Shown in pieces: positions 26,101-39,100 of a stretch of DNA of 64,000 bases (positions are counted from its first letter, which is position 1; each line of letters begins with the position of its first letter). The notes beneath the pieces were generated by a model. The model did not search any database. It saw only the letters and a list, made by a program, of their open reading frames with translations, and had not been told where the DNA came from. The DNA lies in the NCBI GenBank assembly GCA_013397695.1, contig VYZI01000106.1, positions 2,324,833 to 2,388,832 of the forward strand, given 5' to 3'. Origin of the DNA: Centropus unirufus (lineage: Eukaryota > Chordata > Aves > Cuculiformes > Centropidae). The translations under genes were made by a program, and so were the position numbers.

Positions 26101-29100
26101 ATTGGGATCAAGCCCAGAGTTTTATATTCCTCTCTGCACAGCTGGACAGCAGGCAGATGTTGGTGTCTGGGACAGGAAACAGGTATATTTTGCCTTGCTA
26201 CAGGCAAGCAGGACAGTTGCCTGCGCTTTGTTGAGGTGAGGAAGCTGCAGGATATGCTGGACTATCACAAGCAAGTGGTGTTTTCATTTGAAAAGACCCA
26301 TTCTGTTAGTGCTGCCTCCACTGTGCAGAAGTTTATCCACATTTTCTGTTCTGATGTGTTGACCAAGGGAGTCCACTCAAAGGAGTGCATCTGAAGACCT
26401 TTCCCAGTGGATCACCACACATTAACATCCCCTACGTTTGTCCTCCATGGTCTATAGATATCTCCTCTTCCAATTCTAGGTGTCTGAAAGTTCACTGTAA
26501 AGTAATATTAGACCAGGTATGACCAGCTGGGGAGGTCATACCCAGTTTCTTCTGTCTTTGAAAGTAATCCTCTCTCCGCAGGCAGAAGTTATTCTTAACT
26601 GACCACGCAGGGCATACAGCAGCCAGTTTAGATTATTTTTAGATTACTGAAATCAAGGCAGCACCTTCCCCTGAGGTCCACATTACTTTGTTTCCAACTG
26701 GAAAGACAAAAATAAGATGGTGTAGATGCAGCACTAGCTGGGGACATCGGGTATCTGGGATCAGTTCTCATGTCTGCCAAAGAGTTCTTAAAAAAACGGC
26801 AAATCCTTCTTTGTTTTGGACATTTTTTCCATGAAAATCAATATATTTACACAAAGATTCTCTCATGTGCTGTCTTGATCTTGTCCAAGTAAAATGTGAA
26901 CATTTCAGGACCAGGACCATCTCCAGCTGTAAAGGCTCTGCACCAAATATTTACAAAAAGCTGACTTTCCTAATGAAATACAAATGCTAAAATGTTAAAA
27001 AACACTTTATTAAATAAGTTAGAGTGAATAGTGAGAAATTTGGTCTACAAATAGCTCTTCACCTTTACAAAGCACATCACAAAGGGAATCCTGTTTTCTT
27101 GATACTGGTCTGTTACAAAGCTGACTAACTGCTGCCTCTCTTGCTGTGCGATATTACACAGCTCAGTCCTCACTAATTCATTTTACTTCAGCATTATTTA
27201 ATCTTAAATATAACAGGCCCTCCTAATGTAATTTGTACTCTTCCTCCAAGGACCATCACTTAGCTTCCCTGGAACAATCCTGTCTTCCTGACCCTTTTTT
27301 ATGTATAGATTATATCGTAGTGTTGGCACTCAGTAATCTGGGTTTGTACATTTAAAATTCCTTTACCTAAGCTTTTCAGAATTGTAATTATTTTGGTGTA
27401 CTCTATTTTGGAGACATCTCACTCAAGGCTCATTAAAAGACTGTAATGTCCTTGCTGTTGGATACAAGGCATTTTATAAATTTCTCAGTTTTGGTAGGGT
27501 TATCTCACTACAGGTACTAAAATTTTAGCAATCTATAAGTTAAGTACCCGTAGAAGTCATTCAGCCTTCTCATGTGATGAGAACAGAGGTAAGAGCTCCC
27601 AGGGGGGATCCCATAAATAGTGTCTGGGTGAATGGGAGCCTGTTATTAGAGATGTAAACATACATAAGCAAATCCGCTTCTAACTAGGAATCTTATTTTT
27701 TTTTAAAGAGGTCCCACTTCTACACCAGCATTTCATCAGGGACAAGCAGAGAGTTGCGTTTTGCTGCTGCATTTTTTGCTGTTTTCTGTATTTTTATAAG
27801 TTCAGGGTGCTTTGGAAGGTGGAAGTAGCCTCTGGAAAAGTACTATCTATCTGTTGTGTTTCACGGGCCTGATTCAAGCATCAGTTTGGGAAGCAGCAAC
27901 ATTGCCATGGATTTTAGAGGTCTTTCAGGCTGGATGACAGAGGGAAGCTCTGTGTGTGCCCACTTTCAAGGCTAGGGGGAATTTCTCTATTTCCATTATT
28001 ACTACATGAGTTTGCAAAAGGTTTGCTCGAAATATTGCTGCACTGCGAAGACTGAAAGGGGACTTGGCATGGTAGAATTACATAAACAGCAAAGTGCAGT
28101 TATAAACAGGCGATGTTGATGTGTAATAGCATCTAGTTCCAGGAAAAGCAAAGCTATCAGTAATAGTTGTGTCAGGGCTGGAAAACACTTCACAAAGGCA
28201 GCTTTCATTTCTATATGCTCTGAAGTATGCAGTAATTGTGGTCTAATTGTCTCACTGCAGCCAGAAAGCAATATGGGATACTGTGGGGGTGTGGGAAAGA
28301 GCATAATACGCTACAATTAAACTGTAATCTTTGGCATGGTCACTCATCAGATAAAGCTTTTATGCTGTCCCATTGGAGACAGTCACTATTTGGCTGCTAA
28401 AGCCTGGGGGAAATATGTGGTGGTGTCCCTAGGAGCTGTTTCACAGAGGCTTCATTATCAGTTTCTTCCTCAGCAGCTGGCCAAGCCTAGCTGATGCTTT
28501 GCATTCCCAAGCTGTGCCTGCAGTGCTCCGCTTTTCCTTGCTTGTGCTGGAGGTTTTGTACTGCTGGGGGTGAAACACGGTTAATTACCCACCTTGGAAT
28601 GAATTTGTGGGCTTTAAGTTGTTGATCTTAAAACCTTTTTACTCAGAACCTGATTTATAAAAAATTATAATTATGCACAAGTATGAACCCTGGGATGCAG
28701 CCTGTGTGTCACTGGAGCAAAATCATGTTCACATGCAACTATGCTCACCTTCCTTTGAAAATCTGGTTTTATAGTCTGCTAGACAAACCTTCCTAGTGAT
28801 ACTTCTCGCTTCCTAAAATTCCCAGCCATTCCACTCAACCAGTGTCAACTATTCCACTGCCTTGAAGCAAACTCGAGTTGTTTATCTGACTTTCCTGATT
28901 CTTCCCACTTTCCCAGATGTCTTCGTGAGGAGGAGTGGCAGCCTACGATGCTGGCTGGTGTGGAATTGCTAGAACACTAGTAGGAAAAGGGAAGAAAGCC
29001 TGGAAGGAAAAGTCATGTCAACTTTGAATATGTTGACCTTGAGGTGACAGCCTGACAAAGCATGAATGGGTTGATTGGAGCATGAATGCCGATTGTGGTG

Positions 29101-31707
29101 TGTTTTGGCATTTACTGCTGCGAAAGCCTTTTCTAATTTTCTGCATTGCCACAGATGGGTTGTTTCAGGTAAACCTGGTTTCTCTTCAGGCGTCATTAAG
29201 ACTTAGAAGAGGTTAAAAGTGACCAGTGGTTTGGGACTGTTCAATCCCGTCTTAGATCTGTTTTTGCATTACAGAGTGCACACATCCTTTGATAAGCCAG
29301 CTATGATATCTGTGAAAGTAGGTACAGTGGGGAATTAGATCAGAAATTCATTATTCTGCTGCTTCACAAAGCAGAAACATGAACTATTTTGAAGTCTTAT
29401 GGCATGCACGGTCTCTGCAAAGCTCGTCTGACAGCCTGCAACAGCAGCACAGTCCATGCCAGTAATTCCTTCCAGCATCAGGCTTTGAGGACCAGGCCTT
29501 AATTATGTGCACATCTGGTCTCCTGCAGCAGTTCTTCACTGCTTGGCTTAGGATGTGTCTGTCTGTAACTGTTCTTGCTAAATGGCGGCTGGCAAGCCAA
29601 GCAGCTCAAAACACAACTGCACAAGGAGAACTTCATTCTTTTGTTGGAAGCGATTTATCCTGATTTAGTGCACAGGAACCCCAAAAGTGAAATGCAGTAG
29701 GTACTGCATCAGAAAGGTGATCTTGGTCTTAAGGTTTGGGTGGTTCTATCCTATGTCTAGATATAAACAGGCAGAAGCAAAAACAAGGCAATGCAAATGC
29801 AGAAACAGGAACATAAATCAATCTTTTGACTTTTTTACTATGCATTTGGAGAAACTTCACAATTTTGATTCTAGTGACATTGCAATTTTAGAAGTTCTGC
29901 CAAGCAGGACCTCAGTCCAAACAGCAGTCCTGCCACCTGTTGTCTCTAAAACCAGTTGACTGCAATTGCTTTTGTCCACCTGGCACCAGTTTGAAGCGAG
30001 GATAATGTTAGTCTATTTAGGCTGTTCCATAGCATCATCTATTTTAATGAAGCAGTGCCTCAGAATTACCTGAATTTTTTCTTTTTGATAAAAATTCAAC
30101 ATCTTTGTGTGTGCTTTATTAAGTACTCATACATGCTTACTGCTATTTTGATATCTTACTATAGTTTTTGTCACCTGTAACAGAGGCGACTGCCACAGAC
30201 ATAAAAAAAAAAATGGGAATAGGCAGAGAGACAGGAGTTGGTGAGACAAGCTGGAGTGGGTAGAAAGCTGGGCATGTCCAGTTGGTACAGGAGTACTGAG
30301 AGAAGAGCAGAGGGATTGAGGTCAAAAGAACCCACTATTTTTAGATTCTGAGTCTGAGATATGAAGAACCTAGTTTTACCAAGCCAGAACAGCCTGAAGC
30401 ATAATTTTGACTGCCATAAAAAAGCTCTTTCCCAAAGTAAGCCCAAGCTCAACTCAGGAGTTAGCTCTGGTCAGGGAATACTCCTGAAGGACAATTTGAC
30501 TACAACCACTATTTGGTGGAGAGTAAGAAAGTTTAACAGTATGGGTTTAGGCTCTGCCATGCCAGCTGGCTCTAGGACAAGGCTGTTATCCCCAATATGT
30601 TTAATTTACTGCTATGGATGTAACCTCAGTGTTCAGGGCACAACTTCCACCAACAACTGCAGACAGGCTCCAAACGAGGACTTGCAGTAGGAGATACATA
30701 TTAAAAGTTTGGCCCAAGTATTTTGCCCACAGAGGGAGAAATGCAGGCCTGATGGTGTCACAAAATTTGGGTGTACTGCCCTGTCAGGTTATGCTTCAAC
30801 GAGTCCATCAGCTGTGGCAAACTATGGAAAGTAGACACTCAGATGCTGCTTCCAGCTGCTCTGCTGGAAGGGATGTTTGGGTGAAGTAAGTCTCCTTTGA
30901 GTTCAGTTTAATCCAGTTCGCCATGGCGCTGCAATTAAGCAGGGGCATAAATGACTTTTCCTTGCCAGTGGTGGGGTCTTCCCAGGCATGCAGAGAGCAG
31001 CCTGGACATGGAAATGGTTCTGAGTTGAGTAAAATGCATTTCCCCATCCTCCCTCTTCTCTAAATCATGTGTGTAGTTTGGTGTGAACTCGGTGGTGCAG
31101 GAGAAAATGGATTGTCTCCTTTCCTTCAGGTATTTTCTTTAGGGTGGCCTGAGGATGTTAAAAGGGATGTGCTCAGTCTTTGGGCACTTGGAGATACACT
31201 GCACCCACTGGTGCCTGAGCTGGGTCTGACGTTGCAGAGGGAGCTGTCTGGAGAGGGAGTAAGGTAACAGGACCTCATTAGGTCTCCTGCAGGTCTCTGT
31301 CTTCAGAGTAAAAGTCCATTTTCAGTATCTGAAAGAACAGAAGATGAAAGGATCAGAATCCACAGATGTTACTCACCCCTGTGGGACTGTTCATGCACCT
31401 ACCTGTTCATTGTAGCCCAGGTTTCTGTCAATTTTTGTGTTTGAATTATAGTATTTGCAGCTGGATGTAGACAAGAAGGCATTAGTTTCATACTTCTTGG
31501 CTCATGTATCACTTCATGGTTCCACATATTTTGTACTTCATCATTTTCTGGTTTAATGCAGCTTTCTACAGGCTTGCTACCAGACCAATGAAAATCTCCA
31601 TTGAAGTTACGACCTTCTTTCCCGCTATCCCTTCTCCCTTCCAGGTCTGCAGTGTTGGGGTGGGTGAGATCTTCCAAACTGAGTGATCTGGCTGATCTGT
31701 TTTGCAG
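23111..31707. other. Presumed intronic sequence
   Basis: No exon, repeat family or RNA gene is recognised. Open frames such as 25993-26394 (133 codons) have no identifiable product. Confidence 0.5.
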
Positions 31708-31820
31708 TTTAGCAGTGGATTACTGAAGGCACTGGGAACGGGAGAGATGGGAAGAAGAAGAGAGCAATAGAAGAGCGAGCAGCCCAAGAAGGAGCCCTGT
31801 GACTGAAGCTCAGCCCAGAG
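31708..31820 (+). other. Candidate PAG1 5' UTR exon (113 bases)
   Basis: A good acceptor (CTGATCTGTTTTGCAG) and a good donor (CAGAG|GTGAGC) enclose 113 purine-rich bases. These are full of GAAGAAGAAGAG-type motifs that act as exonic splicing enhancers. It lies 4.1 kb upstream of the PAG1 start-codon exon, which itself needs an upstream partner. It contains a seven-codon uORF (31747-31770). The call rests on splice and enhancer motifs only. Confidence 0.35.
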
Positions 31821-34800
31821 GTGAGCCGCGAAGCTCCTGGGCAGTGCCCCTGTTAGTCATATCTGGCCTGACAGGCCAGGATAGGGAGTTGTGATCCCGC
31901 AGCCCTCCCCGAATCTCTCCTGTCCTGTCGCGTTTGGCTTCTCACATTCAGAGTTGCTCAGTTGTCAAAACAATTTCTTGTCTTGCCTACACTGCATCTA
32001 TAATTCATTAAGAAAAGCAGAGAGTTGAAGCCATTGGCTTTCCCCCCTCGTTCCTCTCTGGAAAGCATGGGCCAAGCGTGGTTTGCAGCAGGACGTGAAT
32101 GACCGGTTGTAAAACCGAGTATCCAAAGGAAGGCAGTGGGACAGGGCATACTGCCATCTCCTGCTGGGCCTCCCATGCCACTGGAGCACGGCGCCTGCTT
32201 CTCACAAAGCACATCCCCTACGCGTTTAGCCCTATGGTTGGGTGGATCTTTGCTTAGGAAAGCCTGGTCAGATCCTAGACCTGAATCACATTGGATATGT
32301 CCATTCCTGTGCTTCAGAGGAATTCAGGTCTCAGTCCAAGCTCTTCCTCACTAGTTGAAATTGTCAGTCCATGTGCTCCCTAAAATTCCAGCCTGTATCA
32401 TACACATAAAACTGCTTCATCCCAAATACAGTTCTTTTGGCAACAAATTTGCACATGCGACACTGCCATCATCACTGACTCAGGCTAGGCTGCCTCAGCT
32501 CTGCTTTATCCCTGCAACAGCTGTAAGGAAAAATAACACATTACTCACCATGAAATCGTGGGCCATGCAATGAAATATCTGTCTTTTTAAAACTGCAGAT
32601 TGAATTGTGAGTTTAAGTGTAATTTTGAGGAAATGGCTACAGGCATTATTTGCACTATAGGTTCCACTAACGGCAAATATTGATGATTAAAAAGCAAGAA
32701 GTTGCCTCAAGAAGGAGAAATTTTATTCAATATACTATAAGAATTCATTTTCTGAACTGATAATGGCTTTGTAAATGTGATTGTGGACTGTGGTTTCTAT
32801 TTTGCCTTAGATGAAAGAACCAGTTTTCTTATCCAAGTGTTCCAGGCCTATCTCTATTACTTCTTTTTGGACTCTGGTGTCACCAGCGGGTTGTGTGGAG
32901 ATTTCTGTGGAAAGGGTACAATGGATGAAATCTTGATCTTAAAAGATCACCACATATGAAAATGAAAGAGCCAAAACCTAGTTCAACTGACTGTTATTTT
33001 ATCTCACTGACGCCTCACTGCAAGGTTAAATAATTCAAGTCTGGCAGTCTTTCAAGGATGAAGGTGGGACTTTTTTCAAGCCCAGCAGATGAAAGGCCTC
33101 CAGTGAGCTCTGTCTTTAGCAGCCGGGCTTGCATCCAGTTCTGAGGCACCCCCGGAAGGGCCAGAAATGTCTGTCCCTGAGTGGAGAGATTCACAAGAGG
33201 GCAGCACAATATCACTTTTCATTGTAACAGCGGGAGTTAAACCACTTCAGCTAAGACCCTTTTGAAATTAGCCGCTTGTTGTTTGATAGTTACCATTGCA
33301 AATAAGTTTCTCTTCAAAGGTAGACTCTGACGCAGCTCCAAATTCCATTCTATTGGGCATAAATTAGCATTTTGGGGTCCAGGTATTCTCCAAGCGGAGG
33401 CAGAGGGAGTCCTGACAGTTTGGTTTTCAATGGATCTCTGCCAGGTTTCTGTCCAGGACCAGTCAGGGCAGCTAATGGGTGCTCGTCCAGCTTCAAGTAT
33501 TTCAGAAGTTGTCCTGTGTTAAAGGCAGCATTCTGAGTCAATACTATTTCAGCCGATTCATCTGGGAGGCATTAAACAGTAGGACTAATCCATCTGATTG
33601 CACTTTGCGAGAAGGGTGAAAGTAGGGTATGGGATTTTTTTGTATTTGAACTCTATTTACTTATGATTGTCCGGTATGCTGAGCAGCTCCTAAGTCCTGC
33701 AGCACTTCTGCCAAACGTTCACCGTTCAAGGAGCCAGGAGGAGTCACTGGTCACATTTTGCCTGCTCAGCTTCCCTTAAGCAGGGTTTCATCTGTCATCA
33801 GTCTGTTCCAGTCTACTCCTCTGTTCTGTTTGCCCAGGTACTGGTGTCCTCGGCAGTTGTGTCGTCGTCCCCAGTTCAAGTGTCAGTGTACTTTTATGAC
33901 CTCCTTCTCTCAACTTTTAGTCAAAGCTTTTGTACCTGAAGTCTCGCTCGTTTGCTGTAGATGAAGTACAGCTTCTGTCCTCGGTTGCTCTCTGCTCCAT
34001 TTGCCTTCTGCCTGGTGGGATGTCTCATGTTTAGCTTCAGCCTTGTACTTCACACGGAGGTCTCCATTGACCGTCTCTCTCTGATCTTACTCCTTTTAAG
34101 CTTAGTCTCCGCTCCATCTGCTCCTGCTCATACCAAGGCTTCCTGACTCTCTACTGAAGTCTTCAAAGATGCAGCTTTTCTGTGGAGCTGCTCGCCATGC
34201 ATCCTTAGCTTCTCTTAGCCAAATATTATCTTCATTTAAAGGCCAGCTGCCTTAATATATATGCATGGAAGAAAATGATTTTTTCCTACTGTATTATTTT
34301 TTGGTGCATTACATAGTCATCTGAGAGGAATGTAGTGAAGAACAATTTCTTCACAGAAAAATAAAAAAATATAAAAATAAATAAATTTATAAAATCATAA
34401 ACTTAGTAGAAATAATTTCAATAATATCTTTCAAGACAACTTTGTGTCTGCTTTCAGTAATGTGGTTCTCTTAAGAAAGAGGGGGAAGGAGCTGAAGAAA
34501 AAAAGGTTTCTTTCATTTGCGTTCTCTCTTTTTATTTGTTGGGAAAGATAAGGAAGAAAAGACAACAAAATTGCTGAAAACAAAATTTGATTCACTTTTC
34601 TTTTTTTCACATTTCGTTTTCTTTTAATCCTTTCTTTCGAAGGAAGGAAGACAATTGGTATTTTCAAAAGGCAAAGCGATGAGTAAAAAAGAAGGTGAAA
34701 GATCTTTTATGAATAATTTTTAAAAGCTTTAACAGGGCAGAGAATATCTTCAAAATTCATTAAAAGAAAAGTTGAAAATAAAAATTCTCATTCAGATATG

Positions 34801-35955
34801 ATATTAGTACCTAATTAAATTTGCTATTGCAAAATGTGCTTCTGATGAAAAAACACCAAAACATATATATATATATGTTCACACATATTTCAGGTATAAA
34901 ACATATATACAAAAAAAATAGGCATAAAATTAATTTCAGTCTTAGTGGCTTTAGACGTTAACAATCTTATATTTGTGCTGCTTTTTTATTCCTAAAAGAT
35001 AACTGCTCATTTCTTAGCCACTGCAATCTATTTCAGTGTTTATCAATCTCAAAGCCTGGTGGAAAGCCTGTAAATTGATTTTGCACAACCTGTTCCTAAA
35101 TTACAGAAGAATTGATATCTTCAGTAGTGCAGATTGAAAGATTTGTTTTCATGTTAATTTTGCCATGTCAACAATTAGTGAATTAAAAAGACCCACCACA
35201 CTTTAGAATAACTTGTATAGGAAAACTTTTATACCATAAATGCTGTTAACCCAGGATGTTTCTCCAGGGCCTGCTGTGCTGGAGCAAAAGTTGTATTTAC
35301 TCATAAAAACATCCATGTCTGCTTTTCTCATTATTTTCTTAGGCACAGATGGAGAGAAGTAAAAAAAAAAAAAAGGAAATTGAAATATTATTCTTCAGGC
35401 ATAGTATTAAGAAAATAATCATTTCATGTAGAAGTAAGATTAGATCTGATCTGCTGTGAGAAAGGTTTTTGTGGTATTCCTTTCGAAGTCTTGCCTAGTT
35501 TATTTGTCACTGTACTCAAAGCATGAATCACGTGCAGGCAGGAGACGTTGAGAAGGAAGGAGGTGAACGCCTGCTGCAACTCTCTTTGTGGCTTGTTAAC
35601 TTTGCAGAAGTTGTATTTGGTTCTGAAAGCTCCCTTTTTAATGAAGATAAATATCGCTGTAAACAGACTACTCTATACCACACAGTGGATTTTCCCTCAG
35701 AATAGGAGTACAGAGATACTCTACTACATTTTATTTGGTCTGAAGTTGTAGATAGGTAACAGCTTGCATTAATATTTGACAAGATTTGTTCTGTGACACT
35801 GTCAGAACTGTAGCTGAAAATCTCTTTGTCTGACTGGTACTTGAAGCTAAGTTGTAAGATCTGGATTTGAAAATCTCTCTTGCCAGATTTGTAGCTGTCA
35901 GTTTCATTATCTTCAAAATTTATATTGACTTCTAAAGGTGTTTTTCTTCCTGCAG
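31821..35955. other. PAG1: Presumed PAG1 intron before the start-codon exon
   Basis: Ends in the acceptor at 35954-35955. It contains AT-rich low-complexity sequence at about 34350-34400 and an (AT)n tract at 34861-34876. No coding sequence is recognised. Confidence 0.5.
34861..34876. repeat. (AT)n microsatellite
   Basis: A short pure AT array in an AT-rich setting. Confidence 0.8.
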
Positions 35956-36037
35956 AAACAGAAACGCAGCACAGATGCCAGCCTTCTCCAAGGAATAACC
36001 TCTTCATCCCCAAGTGACACCAGCTCCTTCTAATACC
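35956..36037 (+). other. PAG1: PAG1 5' UTR part of the first coding exon
   Basis: A pyrimidine-rich tract ending TTCTTCCTGCAG sits directly before 35956, a strong acceptor. This means the start-codon exon is internal and at least one noncoding exon lies upstream. The segment carries a seven-codon upstream ORF at 35975-35998 that ends 39 bases before the PAG1 start. The exon boundary is inferred from the splice motif alone. Confidence 0.7.
35975..35998 (+). promoter_or_regulatory. Short upstream ORF in PAG1 5' UTR
   Basis: An ATG at 35975 opens seven codons closed by TAA at 35996-35998, entirely within the 5' UTR of the start-codon exon. The ATG context is good (A at -3 weakly satisfied by the CAG before it; +4 is C). 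A uORF here would be expected to dampen translation of PAG1, but nothing in the sequence proves that it is used. Confidence 0.45.
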
Positions 36038-36162
36038 ATGGGTCCAGAGGGTGGTTTCTTAGGCAGCGGACAGGTCCATGTCATCCTGTGGGGAAGTCTG
36101 GCAGCCATGACAACACTCTTGTTCCTCACCTTCCTCATCTTCCTCTGCTCCAGCTGCAACAG
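36038..36162 (+). CDS. PAG1: PAG1 coding exon 1 (start codon, membrane anchor, palmitoylation site)
   Basis: The exon encodes residues 1-41 and two bases of Arg42. It begins MGPEGGFLGSGQ and runs through the hydrophobic membrane segment to CSSCN. The donor is AG|GTAAGG at 36163. The split Arg codon AG|G is completed by the next exon. The full exon starts at the acceptor at 35955, so 82 bases of 5' UTR precede the ATG. Confidence 0.96.
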
Positions 36163-39100
36163 GTAAGGCTCGGGAGAGTAGCAAGCAGTAACAGTTCATG
36201 AGTCAAATAGTGTGGAAATTGAAATACCTTCACTAGCAACTAGTTAGCAAGAAATACTGAATAGTTAGGTACAGAAATAAAAAGTGTATGGTAGAAAATC
36301 TGTTTTCAGAGAAAACTTGAATTTGAACAGTTCTGTTTTTTCTAAAATCTAAATTTTTTGGTTTCTTCTCTGTGAAGAGGAAATAGTATTGCACTTGCTA
36401 GGTGCTTTCTGCAAGGCTGAAGCCAGGAGCACAGGAGGATGCAGACTGGCACAGCCCGTGGGACACAGGAAGGAGAGTGGTGGCTGAGCTGAGCCCCATC
36501 CCTCTTGTGCGTGGCTGCTGGATCCCCCAGCTGGCAGAGCTAGGCTTGGTGCGTTCTTCTAGACAGCAGGTCACACTGCTTACCTGCAAGTAAGAAAATC
36601 AGGTGAGCTGACCAAAGACCCAAACCATTCTGTGATTCTATGATGCCGTGATTTATGCTCACGGTTTATTACAGTATTTCAGAATAAGGGCGGTATTTCC
36701 AATATGATAAAAATTAGAAATATGATCCCTATGTTGAGTCCTGTGAAGTATCCAGTGAAGCAGGATCCATTTTAAAATGAGGTGCAATGAAATCAATAGG
36801 CCTTCTTGAACTGCTCATGGTTATTTTAAATTACAACTGGCATCCTGGGATGAAGGATGGATTCTGTGGGAGAAGGATGGGTTTTGTGGGCCTTCTCTAT
36901 TTATTCATAGGAGAAGCACCTTTACTGACGCTGTTTAAGGTAGTCACCAAAACATGTATCTCACGTACCTCTAAATATTTCGGATATGTTTAAATTGAGA
37001 ATAGTAATATTTTAAATTTCACAAGTTCCTCTTCATTGCAATCTTACAGTGAACAAGAAATACAGTTGTGTGTAGGTTTTTTACATTTTCAGATAAGCTC
37101 ATTACTGCCCTACTTTGTTGGTGATCTTACACAAGTCATACCAGGCCCTGTAAAAATTTTCAGTTATTCCATTTGCTATGCTATTGTGAATCACAGTTCT
37201 CCCTGCAGGTGTGTGAGGTCTATTAATGACTGGCATTTGTGTACTAGCATGATCTGTAGTAATGATTCATGCATCTTTTTTTATTAAGGGAAAAGAAGGC
37301 CAAACATCAGAATGGAGATCATGAAAATCTGATGAATGTGGTAAGTATTTATTTCTGGCAACTTGTGTCTACCTTGTGGCTAGCCTACAACAAACTCCTT
37401 GCAAAATACTATAGTGAAAATAGCTCAGGAATTTGGAGATGGTTGAGCAAGGGAAATTTTAAAGGTTGCAGAAGGGGAAGAGGAGGAGAACTTGTGTAGG
37501 CCCTGATAATCTGCCCTTTTTCAATGTTCTTTATGACCCCATTGTCACTCCAGATCTCCTGCCTTTCTTTCCCTGTGTTTGCAGCGGAAGCAAGTTGTAC
37601 CCATTTGTCGGCTGCTGTCTTCTCACTGGGTAAAGCCCTGGTAATTCCCCTCTGGACATACTTGCATTTATTTGTTTTAATACCTGTAAACACAGGCAAC
37701 TAAATCTTTGAGTATAGTCATGACGGTTTGGCTTTCCTGCCAGTAATAAGTCAGAGCTCCTGAGATCAAAATGAAGTTTGTCACATATCAGTTTAGGCAA
37801 GCATTTGTTCTGATCCAGCAGTGATTCGATCTCACTGGTTTGTGTTGCAGCCTTCTGATAAAGAGGTGTTCAGCCACTCGATCACAAGTTCAGCTACAGA
37901 GCCCCCTCCAAGCAGCGACCAGAACGGGGCACTCAGCAATGGGGAGGGTGAGTATCGCAGTCCCTGTGGGCAGGATGAACAAGCAGCACCATACCCTTGC
38001 TCACAGCTCCCACGTCAGCTGCGCACCAGTGATCCCTCGTATCCTACATTTCTAGCTGCTGCCTTTCCAAGTACACAGTGGTGCCATTTGTCTGAATGCT
38101 GTGTGTTTCCCTCTGCTCGCCCCTGGAGGTCTGACACCAGAGACACTGCTGCACCCCGGGGCAGTGGCGAGGAGTGCTCTCTGGAGGGCAATCCTGTCCA
38201 CATAGAACATAATTCACACAAAACCTAGATTCAGGTAAGAAATGTGATGAGTGCATTTGTCTCGCTGGGAAGTTGGCAGCTCATCCCATGGAGACGTTGG
38301 TGGTTTAGGCTGCATCTCCACTTAACCTGCTGGGTGTGCTCTGGCACAGCCCTGCGCTCTGGCAGTTCTCCACACCAGCCAACGCTAGGAAGGTCCTGGT
38401 TGGTGTGGAAGGTGCTTGGCTTCTCTGGGCCCCCAGGCTCAGAGCTTGACTCCTGGCCAGAGACATATTTCAGGTCCTTCTTCAGGGACTACAGCTTTGG
38501 ATCACAGTCCCATTCTGTGCAAGGCTGCCGCTTGTATTTTTGTATTTTAGAAAACAGGCAATGTAAGTAGGCTTCCTCTATTTTCCTTAGTCTTTGCTTT
38601 ACGGAATGCTCAAAATGATTCCCAGTGAAGTATCACTGGGAAATATTTTACTTGGCTACACCTAAAATAAATTCCGTGTTAGCTCAGAGCTGCTGAGAGC
38701 CAAATGTTGTCTCCACACTAGGCACCTACACTGGGGTCTGCACTTCTCGTCTCCTACTTCCTCATCTAACTGTGCAACTGGAGGCTAAGCTATTCAACCT
38801 TTCCCCTCAGAAGTGAATATCCAAAGGAATTATGAAACTTTGGTTTTACCATTTATTGCTGCTCCGATCCACTGGCTTGTTGTGTATGTAAGCGTGTGCC
38901 TTACCAAGGGACTCAATGTGCAGAGCAAAGCCCTGCAGAAGGGAAGCCTTTCTCTTTGCCATGAGTCACCACACGTGCAGCTGATAAAGCTGCTACTGAA
39001 AGTTTCAGACTGTCTGATATTACTCAGCTTACACTGTATAGCAACCTTGCTGAATAATAGCAACCAATGTGCTTTAATTTCTTGTTTATACTTTATGCAT

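Noticed and set aside
25993..26394. 133-codon plus-strand open frame
   Set aside because: No similarity that I can recognise and no splice context.
30788..30886. Possible exon ending at a GAA|GTAAGT donor
   Set aside because: The acceptor side has a weak pyrimidine tract; such pairs are common by chance in long introns.
35528..36013. 161-codon minus-strand open frame overlapping the 5' UTR of the PAG1 start exon
   Set aside because: No recognisable domain, no splice or promoter support, and the strand opposite a real exon; most simply chance.
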